From assembly GCA_021783525.1 (NCBI GenBank), contig JAJXTT010000106.1:1-6544 (forward strand): DNA of 6,544 bases, given 5' to 3'. Below, in pieces: positions 1-5,957 of the stretch (positions are counted from its first letter, which is position 1; each line of letters opens with the position of its first letter). The notes beneath the pieces were generated by a model. The model did not search any database. It was not told the DNA's origin and saw only the letters and a program-made list of their open reading frames with translations. Made by a program: the position numbers and the translations under genes. Source of the DNA: Pseudomonadota bacterium (GTDB lineage: Bacteria > Pseudomonadota > Gammaproteobacteria > Burkholderiales > Gallionellaceae).

Positions 1-500
1 GTCGCGGCATCCGGGCTGTTGCGCGCGGCAAGAATGGCCACCGCCAGTGTGGCCAGGGCTGCGAGCGAATCGTAACGCTGGCCGTAGACCATGCGTGCGT
101 AGTGATGCTGGGTGACGTGCGAGATTTCGTGGCCCAATACCGAAGCCAGTTCGGATTCGTCCTGTGCCAGCAGGATCAGCCCGGTGTTGACGCCGACAAA
201 ACCGCCGGGCAACGCGAAGGCGTTGATGGCATCGTCATTGATCGCGAAGAACTCGAACGCATCGCCCGGTTCAGAACTGTTTACCACGAGTCGGCCACCG
301 AGGTGGTTGAGGTAGTCGGAGATCTCCGGATCGTCCAGGTAAGTATTGCTGGCCCGGATCTGGAACATGCTCTGCTCGCCGATCTGGCGCTCGACCTGCG
401 GAGAAATGATCTCTTGGGATACATCGCCCAGGTCCGGCAGGCCGTCGGCGTAAGCAATGAGTGGCAATGTGAAAAGTACTGAAAGAAGGGAATTTTTCAT
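1..500 (-). CDS. M48 zinc metalloprotease, BepA/YfgC-like, N-terminal part (cut by window edge)
   Basis: I translated the minus strand; about 166 residues lie in the window and the C-terminus is beyond position 1. The product starts MKNSLLSVLF, a short basic n-region followed by a hydrophobic stretch ending in AYA before D19, which looks like a Sec signal peptide, so the protein is probably periplasmic. The zinc-binding HExxH motif is HEISH at residues 124-128, within GHEISHVTQHH. The preceding NDDAINAFALPGG segment (about 88-100) is typical of the M48 BepA/YfgC group. In that family E. coli BepA helps outer-membrane protein and LPS-transporter assembly by degrading stalled substrates; the same role here is inferred. 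The third zinc ligand and any TPR region would lie outside the window. An in-frame ATG at 534-536 would add 12 residues and has AAGGA 13 nt upstream; I prefer 498-500 because it gives the more canonical signal peptide. The gene is divergent from the kinase gene. Confidence 0.88.
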   Translation of the reverse strand, partial: MKNSLLSVLFTLPLIAYADGLPDLGDVSQEIISPQVERQIGEQSMFQIRASNTYLDDPEISDYLNHLGGRLVVNSSEPGDAFEFFAINDDAINAFALPGGFVGVNTGLILLAQDESELASVLGHEISHVTQHHYARMVYGQRYDSLAALATLAVAILAARNSPDAA

Positions 501-578
501 GGAATATATGATAACACCGACCCTTTTGAGTTCCATGGCGGCCTGCAATTCCTTGTAAAATGTGTACTTTCTGGACAA

Positions 579-594
579 CGTGCCGTCGGGCACG
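579..594. other. Small GC-rich hairpin in the divergent intergenic region
   Basis: CGTGCC (579-584) and GGCACG (589-594) form a perfect 6-bp stem with a 4-nt loop, 32 nt before the kinase start codon. No T-run follows on either strand, so it is not a classical terminator. It could be an operator half-site pair or an RNA structure in the kinase 5' leader. The rest of the 501-626 region has a TAAAAT (556-561) on the plus strand that resembles a -10 box, but I could not find a matching -35 box. Confidence 0.3.
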
Positions 595-626
595 CAGAAT
601 GCGCGCCTCTCAAAGATTTTCAGGTT

Positions 627-1919
627 ATGGACAAGGTCGGCAAATACGAGATCGTTAAGGAACTGGGGCACGGCGCGACCAGCACCGTCTACCTTGCGCT
701 TGACCCGTTCAGCCAGCAGCAGGTCGCGCTCAAGGTGTTCAACCTGAACGTCCTGCACGACTCGACCCGAGCCAGGGCCTACCGCAAGCTGTTGCTCACC
801 GAGGCGTCCCTGGCCGGAAAGCTGTCCCATCCGCATATCGTCAAGATCTTCGACGCGGTGATGGAGGGCGACGTGAACTATATGGTGATGGAATACGTCG
901 AAGGCGAGACGCTGGAGAAATACGGCGAGGTCGATCACCTGATGGATCTGGGGCATATCGCCGAGATCATCTATAAATGCTGCAAGGCGCTCGAGTATGC
1001 GCAATATCAAGGAGTTACGCATCGCGACATCAAGCCGGCCAACATCCTGATCAGCGGCGAGAGCGACATCAAGATCTCCGACTTTGGTGCGGCGGTCATC
1101 GATAACCAGCAAAGCACGCAGGTGAGCGGCGTGGGTTCGCCGGCCTATATGTCGCCGGAACAGATCAAGGAGCAGCCGCTGACGCACCAGACGGACATCT
1201 ATTCGCTGGGCGTGACCATGTACCGCTTGCTCACCGGCAAGCTGCCGTTCGAGGCGGCCAACAGCTACAGCATGATCTACCAGATCATGAACATCGATCC
1301 GCCGCCGCCGAGCACCTATCGTCCGGAGATCCCTCCCGAAATGGATGCCATCGTGCAGCGGGCCATGTGCAAGGAGAAGGAGCATCGTTACCAGACCTGG
1401 GATGAGTTTGCGCGCGACCTCGTGGCATTCATCACCCACAACGTGCCGCAGCAGGAAGAGATTTTCGATACCGAGAAGTTCGATACCCTGCGCGACCTGA
1501 ACTTCTTCAGGAACTTCAGCGACGTCGAGCTTTGGGAAGTGCTGCGCATCAGCGAATGGCACAAGGTGGGGAAGGACGAATCGATCATCCACGAGGGTGA
1601 AGAGGGGCATCGCTTCTTTGTCATCGCCGGCGGATCGGTGCGCGTGGTCAAGCAGGGCAGGCTGCTGAGCCTGTTGCACAAGGGCGATTGTTTCGGCGAG
1701 ATGGCGCACCTCTCCGGCAAGGAGGCGCGGCGCACCACCGACGTGATCACCAAGACAGAAGTGTCGCTGATCGAGGTCGACCCGGAGATGCTGGCGCGCG
1801 CCTCGGCGAACTGCCGCTACCAGTTCAGCGAGGCGTTCCTGGCGATACTGGTGAGGCGGTTGTCGCTTGCAAACACGCGCATCGCGCGCCTGCTGAGCGA
1901 TCATGGTGACGAACAATAG
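627..1919 (+). CDS. Serine/threonine protein kinase fused to a C-terminal cyclic-nucleotide-binding domain
   Basis: 430 residues with no membrane segment or signal peptide, so cytoplasmic. The Hanks-type kinase domain spans about residues 7-268: glycine loop GHGATSTV (14-21), ATP-anchoring lysine in VALK (K36), helix-C glutamate probably E59, catalytic loop HRDIKPAN (132-139; D134, N139), DFG at 152-154, GSPAYMSPE (170-178) closing the activation segment, and structural D190. All key residues are present, so it should be an active RD-type kinase; S163, T164 and S167 are candidate autophosphorylation sites. After a short linker, about 292-408 form a cNMP/CRP-like beta-barrel domain. Its phosphate-binding cassette reads FGEMAHLSGKEARRTT (356-371); E358 and an arginine (R368 or R369, probably R369) match the cAMP-contacting residues of CRP. 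The simplest inference is ligand-gated phosphorylation, with ligand and substrates unknown. No strong Shine-Dalgarno precedes the ATG. It leads a cluster with the rhodanese and TusA genes; the gap to the rhodanese start is 26 nt. Confidence 0.93.
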   Translation: MDKVGKYEIVKELGHGATSTVYLALDPFSQQQVALKVFNLNVLHDSTRARAYRKLLLTEASLAGKLSHPHIVKIFDAVMEGDVNYMVMEYVEGETLEKYGEVDHLMDLGHIAEIIYKCCKALEYAQYQGVTHRDIKPANILISGESDIKISDFGAAVIDNQQSTQVSGVGSPAYMSPEQIKEQPLTHQTDIYSLGVTMYRLLTGKLPFEAANSYSMIYQIMNIDPPPPSTYRPEIPPEMDAIVQRAMCKEKEHRYQTWDEFARDLVAFITHNVPQQEEIFDTEKFDTLRDLNFFRNFSDVELWEVLRISEWHKVGKDESIIHEGEEGHRFFVIAGGSVRVVKQGRLLSLLHKGDCFGEMAHLSGKEARRTTDVITKTEVSLIEVDPEMLARASANCRYQFSEAFLAILVRRLSLANTRIARLLSDHGDEQ

Positions 1920-1932
1920 TTTTTTTTGAAGT

Positions 1933-1937
1933 GGAGA
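1933..1937 (+). promoter_or_regulatory. Ribosome binding site that decides the rhodanese start
   Basis: GGAGA lies 8 nt before the GTG at 1946-1948, within a purine-rich run that extends to 1945. It favours that GTG over the in-frame GTG at 1931-1933, which is preceded only by a run of eight T and GAA. Confidence 0.55.
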
Positions 1938-1945
1938 AAGAAGAA

Positions 1946-2263
1946 GTGGCTGAGTTCAAGATCATTACCGTAACCGAATTACCGAATCTGATCGCCAGCG
2001 GCAAGGCGCAGCTGGTGGACGTGCGCACCGACGCCGAGATCGCGCGGGGCCGCATCAAAGGCGCTATCTGTCTGCCGCTGCATCTGCTGCCGATGCGTTT
2101 GCAGGACCTGGATGCAAAGAAGGCGACCGTGTTCTATTGCCAGGTGGGCGGGCGCTCCGCACAGGCTGCCGCATTTGCAGCGGCGCAGGGGCTGGGGGAC
2201 GTCTACAACCTGCAGGGCGGCATCATGGCCTGGGCGCAGTCGGGCGGAGAGATCGTCGCGTGA
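1946..2263 (+). CDS. Single-domain rhodanese-like sulfurtransferase
   Basis: 105 residues from a GTG start, one rhodanese domain over almost the whole length. Visible family features are LVDVRTDAEIARGRIKGA (23-40), the DVR strand and loop of rhodaneses, then the active-site loop CQVGGRS with catalytic C65 and R70, and a C-terminal LQGGIMAW typical of the fold's last helix. Family members carry sulfane sulfur as a cysteine persulfide and pass it to thiol acceptors such as TusA-type proteins or glutathione. No signal peptide is visible, so cytoplasmic. An alternative GTG at 1931 would add five residues (MEKEE). The stop codon overlaps the start of the TusA-like gene by 4 nt (GTGA), which suggests translational coupling and joint function as persulfide donor and acceptor; that partnership is inferred. 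The specific donor cannot be told from sequence. Confidence 0.9.
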   Translation: MAEFKIITVTELPNLIASGKAQLVDVRTDAEIARGRIKGAICLPLHLLPMRLQDLDAKKATVFYCQVGGRSAQAAAFAAAQGLGDVYNLQGGIMAWAQSGGEIVA

Positions 2264-2496
2264 GCGGCACCGCCTTCGATGTCGAACTGGATGTGCGGCA
2301 GCTGGCCTGTCCGCTGCCCATCCTGCGTGCCAAGAAATCGCTGTCAATGATGAGCGCGGGGCAGGTGCTGAGGATCGTCGCGACCGACAGGGGAGCGCCC
2401 AAGGACTTCGTCGATTTCTGCAAAAAGACTGGGAACGAGTTGCTGTCGTCGACGGAAGCCGGCGGCGAATTCATCTTCCTGATTCGCCGCCGCTGA
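2260..2496 (+). CDS. TusA/SirA-family sulfur carrier protein
   Basis: 78 residues, the usual size for the family. The signature D-x-R-x-L-x-CP-x-P is present as DVRQLACPLP at 11-20, with C17 the persulfide-carrying cysteine. The C-terminal half (GNELLSSTEAGGEFIFLI) matches the two-layer alpha/beta fold of TusA-like proteins. Such proteins accept sulfur from rhodaneses or cysteine desulfurases and pass it to tRNA thiolation, molybdenum cofactor synthesis or, in sulfur oxidisers, the cytoplasmic sulfur-oxidation route. Here no desulfurase, TusBCD, DsrE or Hdr gene is in view, so the acceptor is unknown and I give no tusA symbol. The start is GTG at 2260-2262, which overlaps the rhodanese stop as GTGA; GGAG at 2246-2249 sits 10 nt upstream inside the rhodanese gene. 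No ATG is available in frame near the start. It is the last gene of the plus-strand cluster. Confidence 0.88.
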   Translation: MSGTAFDVELDVRQLACPLPILRAKKSLSMMSAGQVLRIVATDRGAPKDFVDFCKKTGNELLSSTEAGGEFIFLIRRR

Positions 2497-2523
2497 AGCC
2501 ATCTTCCTGCATTCAGGAGAGGC

Positions 2524-2554
2524 CGTTCGCCCAGAGCCTGTCGAAGGGTGAACG
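2524..2554. repeat. Interrupted palindromic intergenic repeat
   Basis: CGTTCGCCC (2524-2532) pairs with GGGTGAACG (2546-2554) with one G-T wobble, around a 13-nt loop containing CCTGTCGAA. The pattern of CGTTC arms around a GAGCxTGTCGAA core resembles a dispersed palindromic repeat I know from intergenic regions of many proteobacteria. It lies 28 nt after the TusA-like stop codon and could act as an mRNA 3' stem-loop or terminator-like structure. No T-run follows. Family membership rests on memory, not on a search. Confidence 0.6.
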
Positions 2555-2638
2555 ACCATCCATGACTTCTACGGTCAGTGGGGCGGGCTTATCTTGTGGC
2601 CCACACTGAAAATATAACCTGCTCTGCAAGCCTTTCCA

Positions 2639-2717
2639 GACGGCCATCTTCAGCCATTTGCCTCTTGCACTTCCGCAGATGGGCTACCTTCAGGACATGC
2701 ACCTGAAGATGGCCGTC
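2639..2717. repeat. Exact 15-bp inverted repeat between convergent genes
   Basis: GACGGCCATCTTCAG (2639-2653) is the exact reverse complement of CTGAAGATGGCCGTC (2703-2717), with 49 nt between. A competing nested hairpin exists: CTTCAGG (2688-2694) with CCTGAAG (2702-2708) around 7 nt. The element is 25 nt beyond the valS stop and 142 nt beyond the TusA-like stop, so it may serve as a two-way transcript end or mRNA-stabilising structure. It lacks the T-tract of an intrinsic terminator on either strand. The remainder of the 2497-2742 gap shows no gene. Confidence 0.55.
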
Positions 2718-2742
2718 CCTCTTGGCCTGCGAGCGAGGCGAT

Positions 2743-5589
2743 CTATCCGAGCTTCTTCCGCTGCGCCTGCAACTGCACCAGCGTCGCGCCGAACTCTTCC
2801 AGCCGTTTCTTTTCCTGTTCCACCACCGCCGCCGGGGCGCGTGCGACGAAGCTTTCGTTGCCGAGCTTGGCGTTGGCCTTGGCGATCTCGTTGGAGAGAC
2901 GCGCGACCTCCTTGTCCAGGCGCTCGCGTTCGGCAGCGACGTCGATCTCCACTTTCAGCATCAGCTTGAAATTGCCGACGATGGAGACCGGTGCGTCGCC
3001 TTCCGGCAATTCGGCGACCACCTGCACTTCGCTCAACTTGCCGAGGCTGCTGATGTAAGGCGCGAGCGCATTCAGGGTGGCTGCATCGCCGGCGGCGATC
3101 AGCGGCACGCGCGCGGCAGGCGACAGGTTCATCTCGCTGCGCAGGCTGCGGCAGGCAGTGGTGAGCTCCTGCAACAGCGCGATCTGTGCGGTGGCGTTGC
3201 CGTCGATCTTGTTGCTGTCGGCCTTGGGATAGGCTTGCAGCATGATGCTGTCGCCCTTGGCGTTCGCCATCGGCGCGACCGACTGCCACAGCTCTTCGGT
3301 GATGAACGGGATGATCGGGTGCGCCAGGCGCAATATGGTCTCCAGCACCCGCACCAAGGTGCGGCGCGTTGCGCGCTGCTGTGCAAGGATCGAAGAGTTG
3401 TTTTCCGCGATTGCCCCCTCTCCCCCCGGGAGAGGGTTGGGGTGAGGGAATGCCAGTTGGACTTTTGCTAACTCCACATACCAGTCGCAGTAGGTGTTCC
3501 ACACCAGTTCGTACACGGTGCGCGCGGCCATGTCGAAACGGTAGTCGGCGAAGTGCGTCGCCATCTCGGCTTCGGCCTTCTGCAATTCGCCGATCATCCA
3601 CTTGTCGGCGGCGGAGAATTCGAGCGGCAGCGATTCATCGAGGCCTGTGTCCTTGCCGTCGCAGTTCATCAGCACGAAGCGCGTGGCGTTCCACAGCTTG
3701 TTGCAGAAGTTGCGGTAGCCTTCGCAGCGCTGCATGTCGAACTTGATGTCGCGGCCGGGCGAGGCCAAGGAGGCGAAAGTGAAGCGCAAGGCATCGGTGC
3801 CGAAGGCGGTGATGCCTTCCGGGAACTCCTTGCGCGTGCGCTTCTCGATCTTCTCCGCATCCTTGGGGTTCATCAGGCCGGTGGTGCGTTTCTTCACCAG
3901 GTCTTCGATGCCGATGCCATCTATCAGATCAATAGGGTCGAGCACGTTGCCCTTGGACTTGGACATCTTCTGGCCTTCCGCATCGCGGATCAGGCCGTGC
4001 ACGTACACATCCCTGAACGGGATCTTGCCGGTGATGTGCTTGGTCATCATCACCATGCGCGCCACCCAGAAGAAGATGATGTCGAAGCCGGTGACCAGCA
4101 CCGACGACGGCAGGTATTGCTTGACGAACTGGTTCTGCACGTCGAACGGCTTGCCCTCTTCCCAGTCCAGCGTGGAGAAAGGCCACAGCGCGGACGAGAA
4201 CCATGTGTCGAGCACGTCGTTGTCGCGATCGAGTTGTCCCGCGTAACCAGCCTTGTCCGCGAGCTTGCGCGCTTCGGCTTCGTCGCGCGCGACGAACACT
4301 TCGCCGTTCACGCCGTACCAGGCGGGAATCTGGTGTCCCCACCACAGTTGGCGCGAGATGCACCAATCCTGGATGTTGTTGAGCCACTGGTTGTAGGTGT
4401 TGACCCAGTTCTCGGGGTGGAACCTGATCTCGCCGGAAGCGACGCATTCCAGCGCCTGCTCGGTGATGGATTTGCCCTCGGGCCCTGCCTTGCTCATGGC
4501 GACGAACCACTGGTCGGTCAGCATCGGCTCGATGACGACCCCCGTCCTGTCGCCGCGAGGCACTTTCAATTTGTGTTTGTCGGCCTTGATGAACAGGCCT
4601 GCGGCTTCGAGGTCGGCGCAGATCTGCTTGCGCGCGGCGAAACGATCCATGCCCTGGTATTGCCTGGGTGCATGTTCGTTGATCTTCGCGTCCAGCGTGA
4701 GGATGGAGATCATTTCCAGCTTGTGGCGCTGGCCCACCGCATAGTCGTTGAAGTCGTGCGCAGGCGTGACCTTCACCACGCCGGTGCCGAATTCGCGGTC
4801 CACGTATTCGTCGGCGATGACGGGGATGGTACGGCCGCACAGCGGCAGCGTGACCTGCTTGCCGATCAGGTGTTTATAACGCTCGTCCTCGGGATGCACC
4901 ATCACCGCCACGTCGCCCAGCATGGTCTCGGGGCGGGTGGTGGCGACCACCAAGTGACCGGAGCCGTCCGCCAGCGGGTACTGGATGTGGTACATGAAGC
5001 CGTCTTCTTCCTCCTGCACCACTTCGAGGTCGGACACGGCGGTGTGCAGTTTCGGATCCCAGTTCACCAGACGCTTGCCGCGATAGATCAGGCCCTCGTT
5101 GAACAGGCGCACAAAGGTCTCGGTGACTGTTTTATTCAGCGCGGGATCCATGGTGAAGCGCTCGCGCGACCAGTCGGGCGAGGTGCCGAGGCGGCGCATC
5201 TGCTTGGTGATGGTGTTGCCGGAGTATTCCTTCCACTCCCAGACTTTCTCGATGAACTTCTCGCGGCCGAGGTCATGGCGCGAGACGCCCTGTGCGTCAA
5301 GCTGGCGTTCGACCACGATCTGCGTGGCGATGCCCGCATGGTCGGTGCCCGGTTGCCACAGCGTGTTGTCGCCCTTCATGCGGTGATAGCGGGTGAGCGC
5401 ATCCATTAGCGTCTGGTTGAAACCGTGGCCCATGTGCAGCGTGCCGGTGACGTTGGGCGGCGGCAGCAGGATGCAGAAATTCTCTTTCTTCGAGCCGTCG
5501 AGTCCGGCCTTGAAATAGCCGGCGTCCTCCCAGGCGGGATACCAGCGGGCTTCGATGTCTTTCGGGTCAAAACTTTTGGCGAGTTCCAT
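2743..5589 (-). CDS. valS: Valyl-tRNA synthetase
   Basis: 948 residues from ATG at 5587-5589, close to the roughly 950 usual in proteobacteria. It attaches valine to tRNA-Val in the cytoplasm. Class Ia motifs are intact: HMGH at 52-55 (HIGH-type, after PPPNVTGT) and KMSKS at 541-545. The CP1 editing domain, which hydrolyses Thr-tRNA-Val, is marked by TTRPETM at 217-223 and GTGVVKVTPAHDFNDY further on. An anticodon-binding domain follows (WCDWYVELAK, then RRTLVRVLE and HPIIPFITEELWQ), and about 880-948 form the C-terminal coiled coil that grips the tRNA. An upstream TTG at 5617-5619 would add ten residues but has no Shine-Dalgarno; MELAKSF is a common ValS start. Between VELAK and RATRRTL there are 29 residues, whereas I recall about 11 in E. 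coli; the extra part includes PHPNPLPGGEGA (715-726), encoded by a palindromic repeat. The frame is kept and all key motifs survive, so the enzyme is probably functional. It ends the pepA-holC block. Confidence 0.97.
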   Translation of the reverse strand: MELAKSFDPKDIEARWYPAWEDAGYFKAGLDGSKKENFCILLPPPNVTGTLHMGHGFNQTLMDALTRYHRMKGDNTLWQPGTDHAGIATQIVVERQLDAQGVSRHDLGREKFIEKVWEWKEYSGNTITKQMRRLGTSPDWSRERFTMDPALNKTVTETFVRLFNEGLIYRGKRLVNWDPKLHTAVSDLEVVQEEEDGFMYHIQYPLADGSGHLVVATTRPETMLGDVAVMVHPEDERYKHLIGKQVTLPLCGRTIPVIADEYVDREFGTGVVKVTPAHDFNDYAVGQRHKLEMISILTLDAKINEHAPRQYQGMDRFAARKQICADLEAAGLFIKADKHKLKVPRGDRTGVVIEPMLTDQWFVAMSKAGPEGKSITEQALECVASGEIRFHPENWVNTYNQWLNNIQDWCISRQLWWGHQIPAWYGVNGEVFVARDEAEARKLADKAGYAGQLDRDNDVLDTWFSSALWPFSTLDWEEGKPFDVQNQFVKQYLPSSVLVTGFDIIFFWVARMVMMTKHITGKIPFRDVYVHGLIRDAEGQKMSKSKGNVLDPIDLIDGIGIEDLVKKRTTGLMNPKDAEKIEKRTRKEFPEGITAFGTDALRFTFASLASPGRDIKFDMQRCEGYRNFCNKLWNATRFVLMNCDGKDTGLDESLPLEFSAADKWMIGELQKAEAEMATHFADYRFDMAARTVYELVWNTYCDWYVELAKVQLAFPHPNPLPGGEGAIAENNSSILAQQRATRRTLVRVLETILRLAHPIIPFITEELWQSVAPMANAKGDSIMLQAYPKADSNKIDGNATAQIALLQELTTACRSLRSEMNLSPAARVPLIAAGDAATLNALAPYISSLGKLSEVQVVAELPEGDAPVSIVGNFKLMLKVEIDVAAERERLDKEVARLSNEIAKANAKLGNESFVARAPAAVVEQEKKRLEEFGATLVQLQAQRKKLG
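3414..3448. repeat. Palindromic repeat inserted in frame within valS
   Basis: CCCTCTCCC (3416-3424) and GGGAGAGGG (3428-3436) form a perfect 9-bp stem with a CCC loop, followed by TTGGGGTGAGGG (3437-3448). On the valS strand this gives the CCCTCACCCCAACCCTCTCC type of motif that I know as an abundant dispersed repeat in many proteobacterial and other bacterial genomes. Read in the valS frame it encodes FPHPNPLPGGEGA (residues 714-726). Its position in a loop of the anticodon-binding domain between conserved helices explains how it is tolerated. Confidence 0.8.
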
Positions 5590-5629
5590 TGCGGTCTTTT
5601 CGGGGAATGCGTGGTTCAAGGAGGGCAGG

Positions 5630-5658
5630 ATTATACAGGCATCAAGGGTGCCAGAAGG
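5630..5658 (-). promoter_or_regulatory. Possible sigma70 promoter for valS
   Basis: On the minus strand TATAAT (plus-strand 5630-5635) matches the -10 consensus perfectly and is preceded directly by TG. The upstream -35 region is poor: CTTCTG or CCTTCT at 16-17 nt spacing. It lies in the 83-nt gap between the small gene and valS and would give a leader of about 35 nt. valS may therefore be transcribed on its own as well as by read-through from pepA-holC. Confidence 0.5.
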
Positions 5659-5672
5659 AGCAGTACGCAGCG

Positions 5673-5954
5673 CTACAGGGATTCTTGCGCGGCTTTGCGG
5701 ATGAGTTCTGGAAGGGATTTCCTGACCTGCTGCATGGCTGTGTCCCAGTTGGCATCCGGGGTTGAGCTGATCGCATCGAGGAAGGCCGCCTCAAGGTCGG
5801 GGAACAGTTTTTCCGCCAGACGCCGGCATTCCCCGGCGGAAAGGGTGGCCAGCTGTTCCTCGACTGCATCGGTCAGTGTGGGCAGGTCAAGGGGCGAGCT
5901 ATCGACCGTCTCGGTCAGGATGGGGACATCCGAGTTGCGTTTGGATTTTGCCAT
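5673..5954 (-). CDS. Small uncharacterised protein between holC and valS
   Basis: 93 residues, ATG start at 5952-5954, only 3 nt after the holC stop, so almost certainly co-transcribed and perhaps translationally coupled; no clear Shine-Dalgarno is seen. The N-terminus is basic (MAKSKRNSD), followed by DVPILTETV and a predicted mostly helical, acidic remainder (LTDAVEEQLATL, LAEKLFPDLEAAFLDAI, a C-terminal VRKSLPELIRKAAQ). There is no cysteine pair, membrane segment or signal peptide apart from the single C43 region (GECRR). The position, size and the short IPxLTE-like motif recall a small protein found beside holC in Burkholderia and relatives, which I tentatively link to the DUF2486 family; this is from memory and uncertain. 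A role near the DNA polymerase III chi subunit is possible only by location. The reading frame and operon placement support a real gene. Confidence 0.75.
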   Translation of the reverse strand: MAKSKRNSDVPILTETVDSSPLDLPTLTDAVEEQLATLSAGECRRLAEKLFPDLEAAFLDAISSTPDANWDTAMQQVRKSLPELIRKAAQESL

Positions 5955-5957
5955 GGG

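Noticed and set aside
102..482. A 126-codon plus-strand open frame at the left edge
   Set aside because: It is antisense to the M48 protease, whose signal peptide and HEISH motif identify the true coding strand.
1919..1930. Run of eight T after the kinase stop, as a terminator or a slippery site fusing kinase and rhodanese
   Set aside because: No GC-rich stem precedes the run, and it lies after the kinase stop codon, so slippage there cannot fuse the two frames. It is more likely plain spacer.
2497..2520. Weak hairpin TCCTG/CAGGA just after the TusA-like stop as an intrinsic terminator
   Set aside because: The stem is only 5 bp with no T-run, so I did not list it as a terminator.
2112..2609. 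A 165-codon plus-strand frame overlapping the rhodanese and TusA-like genes
   Set aside because: It is out of frame with both recognised proteins, arginine-rich and without any family motif.
2690..3601. A 303-codon minus-strand frame overlapping the valS 3' end
   Set aside because: It is a shifted frame of valS; it also reads through the palindromic repeat, which is open in several frames.
3553..5409. A 618-codon open frame on the plus strand, antisense to valS
   Set aside because: valS is unmistakable on the other strand with all its motifs. The antisense product is rich in His, Val and Arg with no recognisable domain, as expected from a GC-rich mirror frame.
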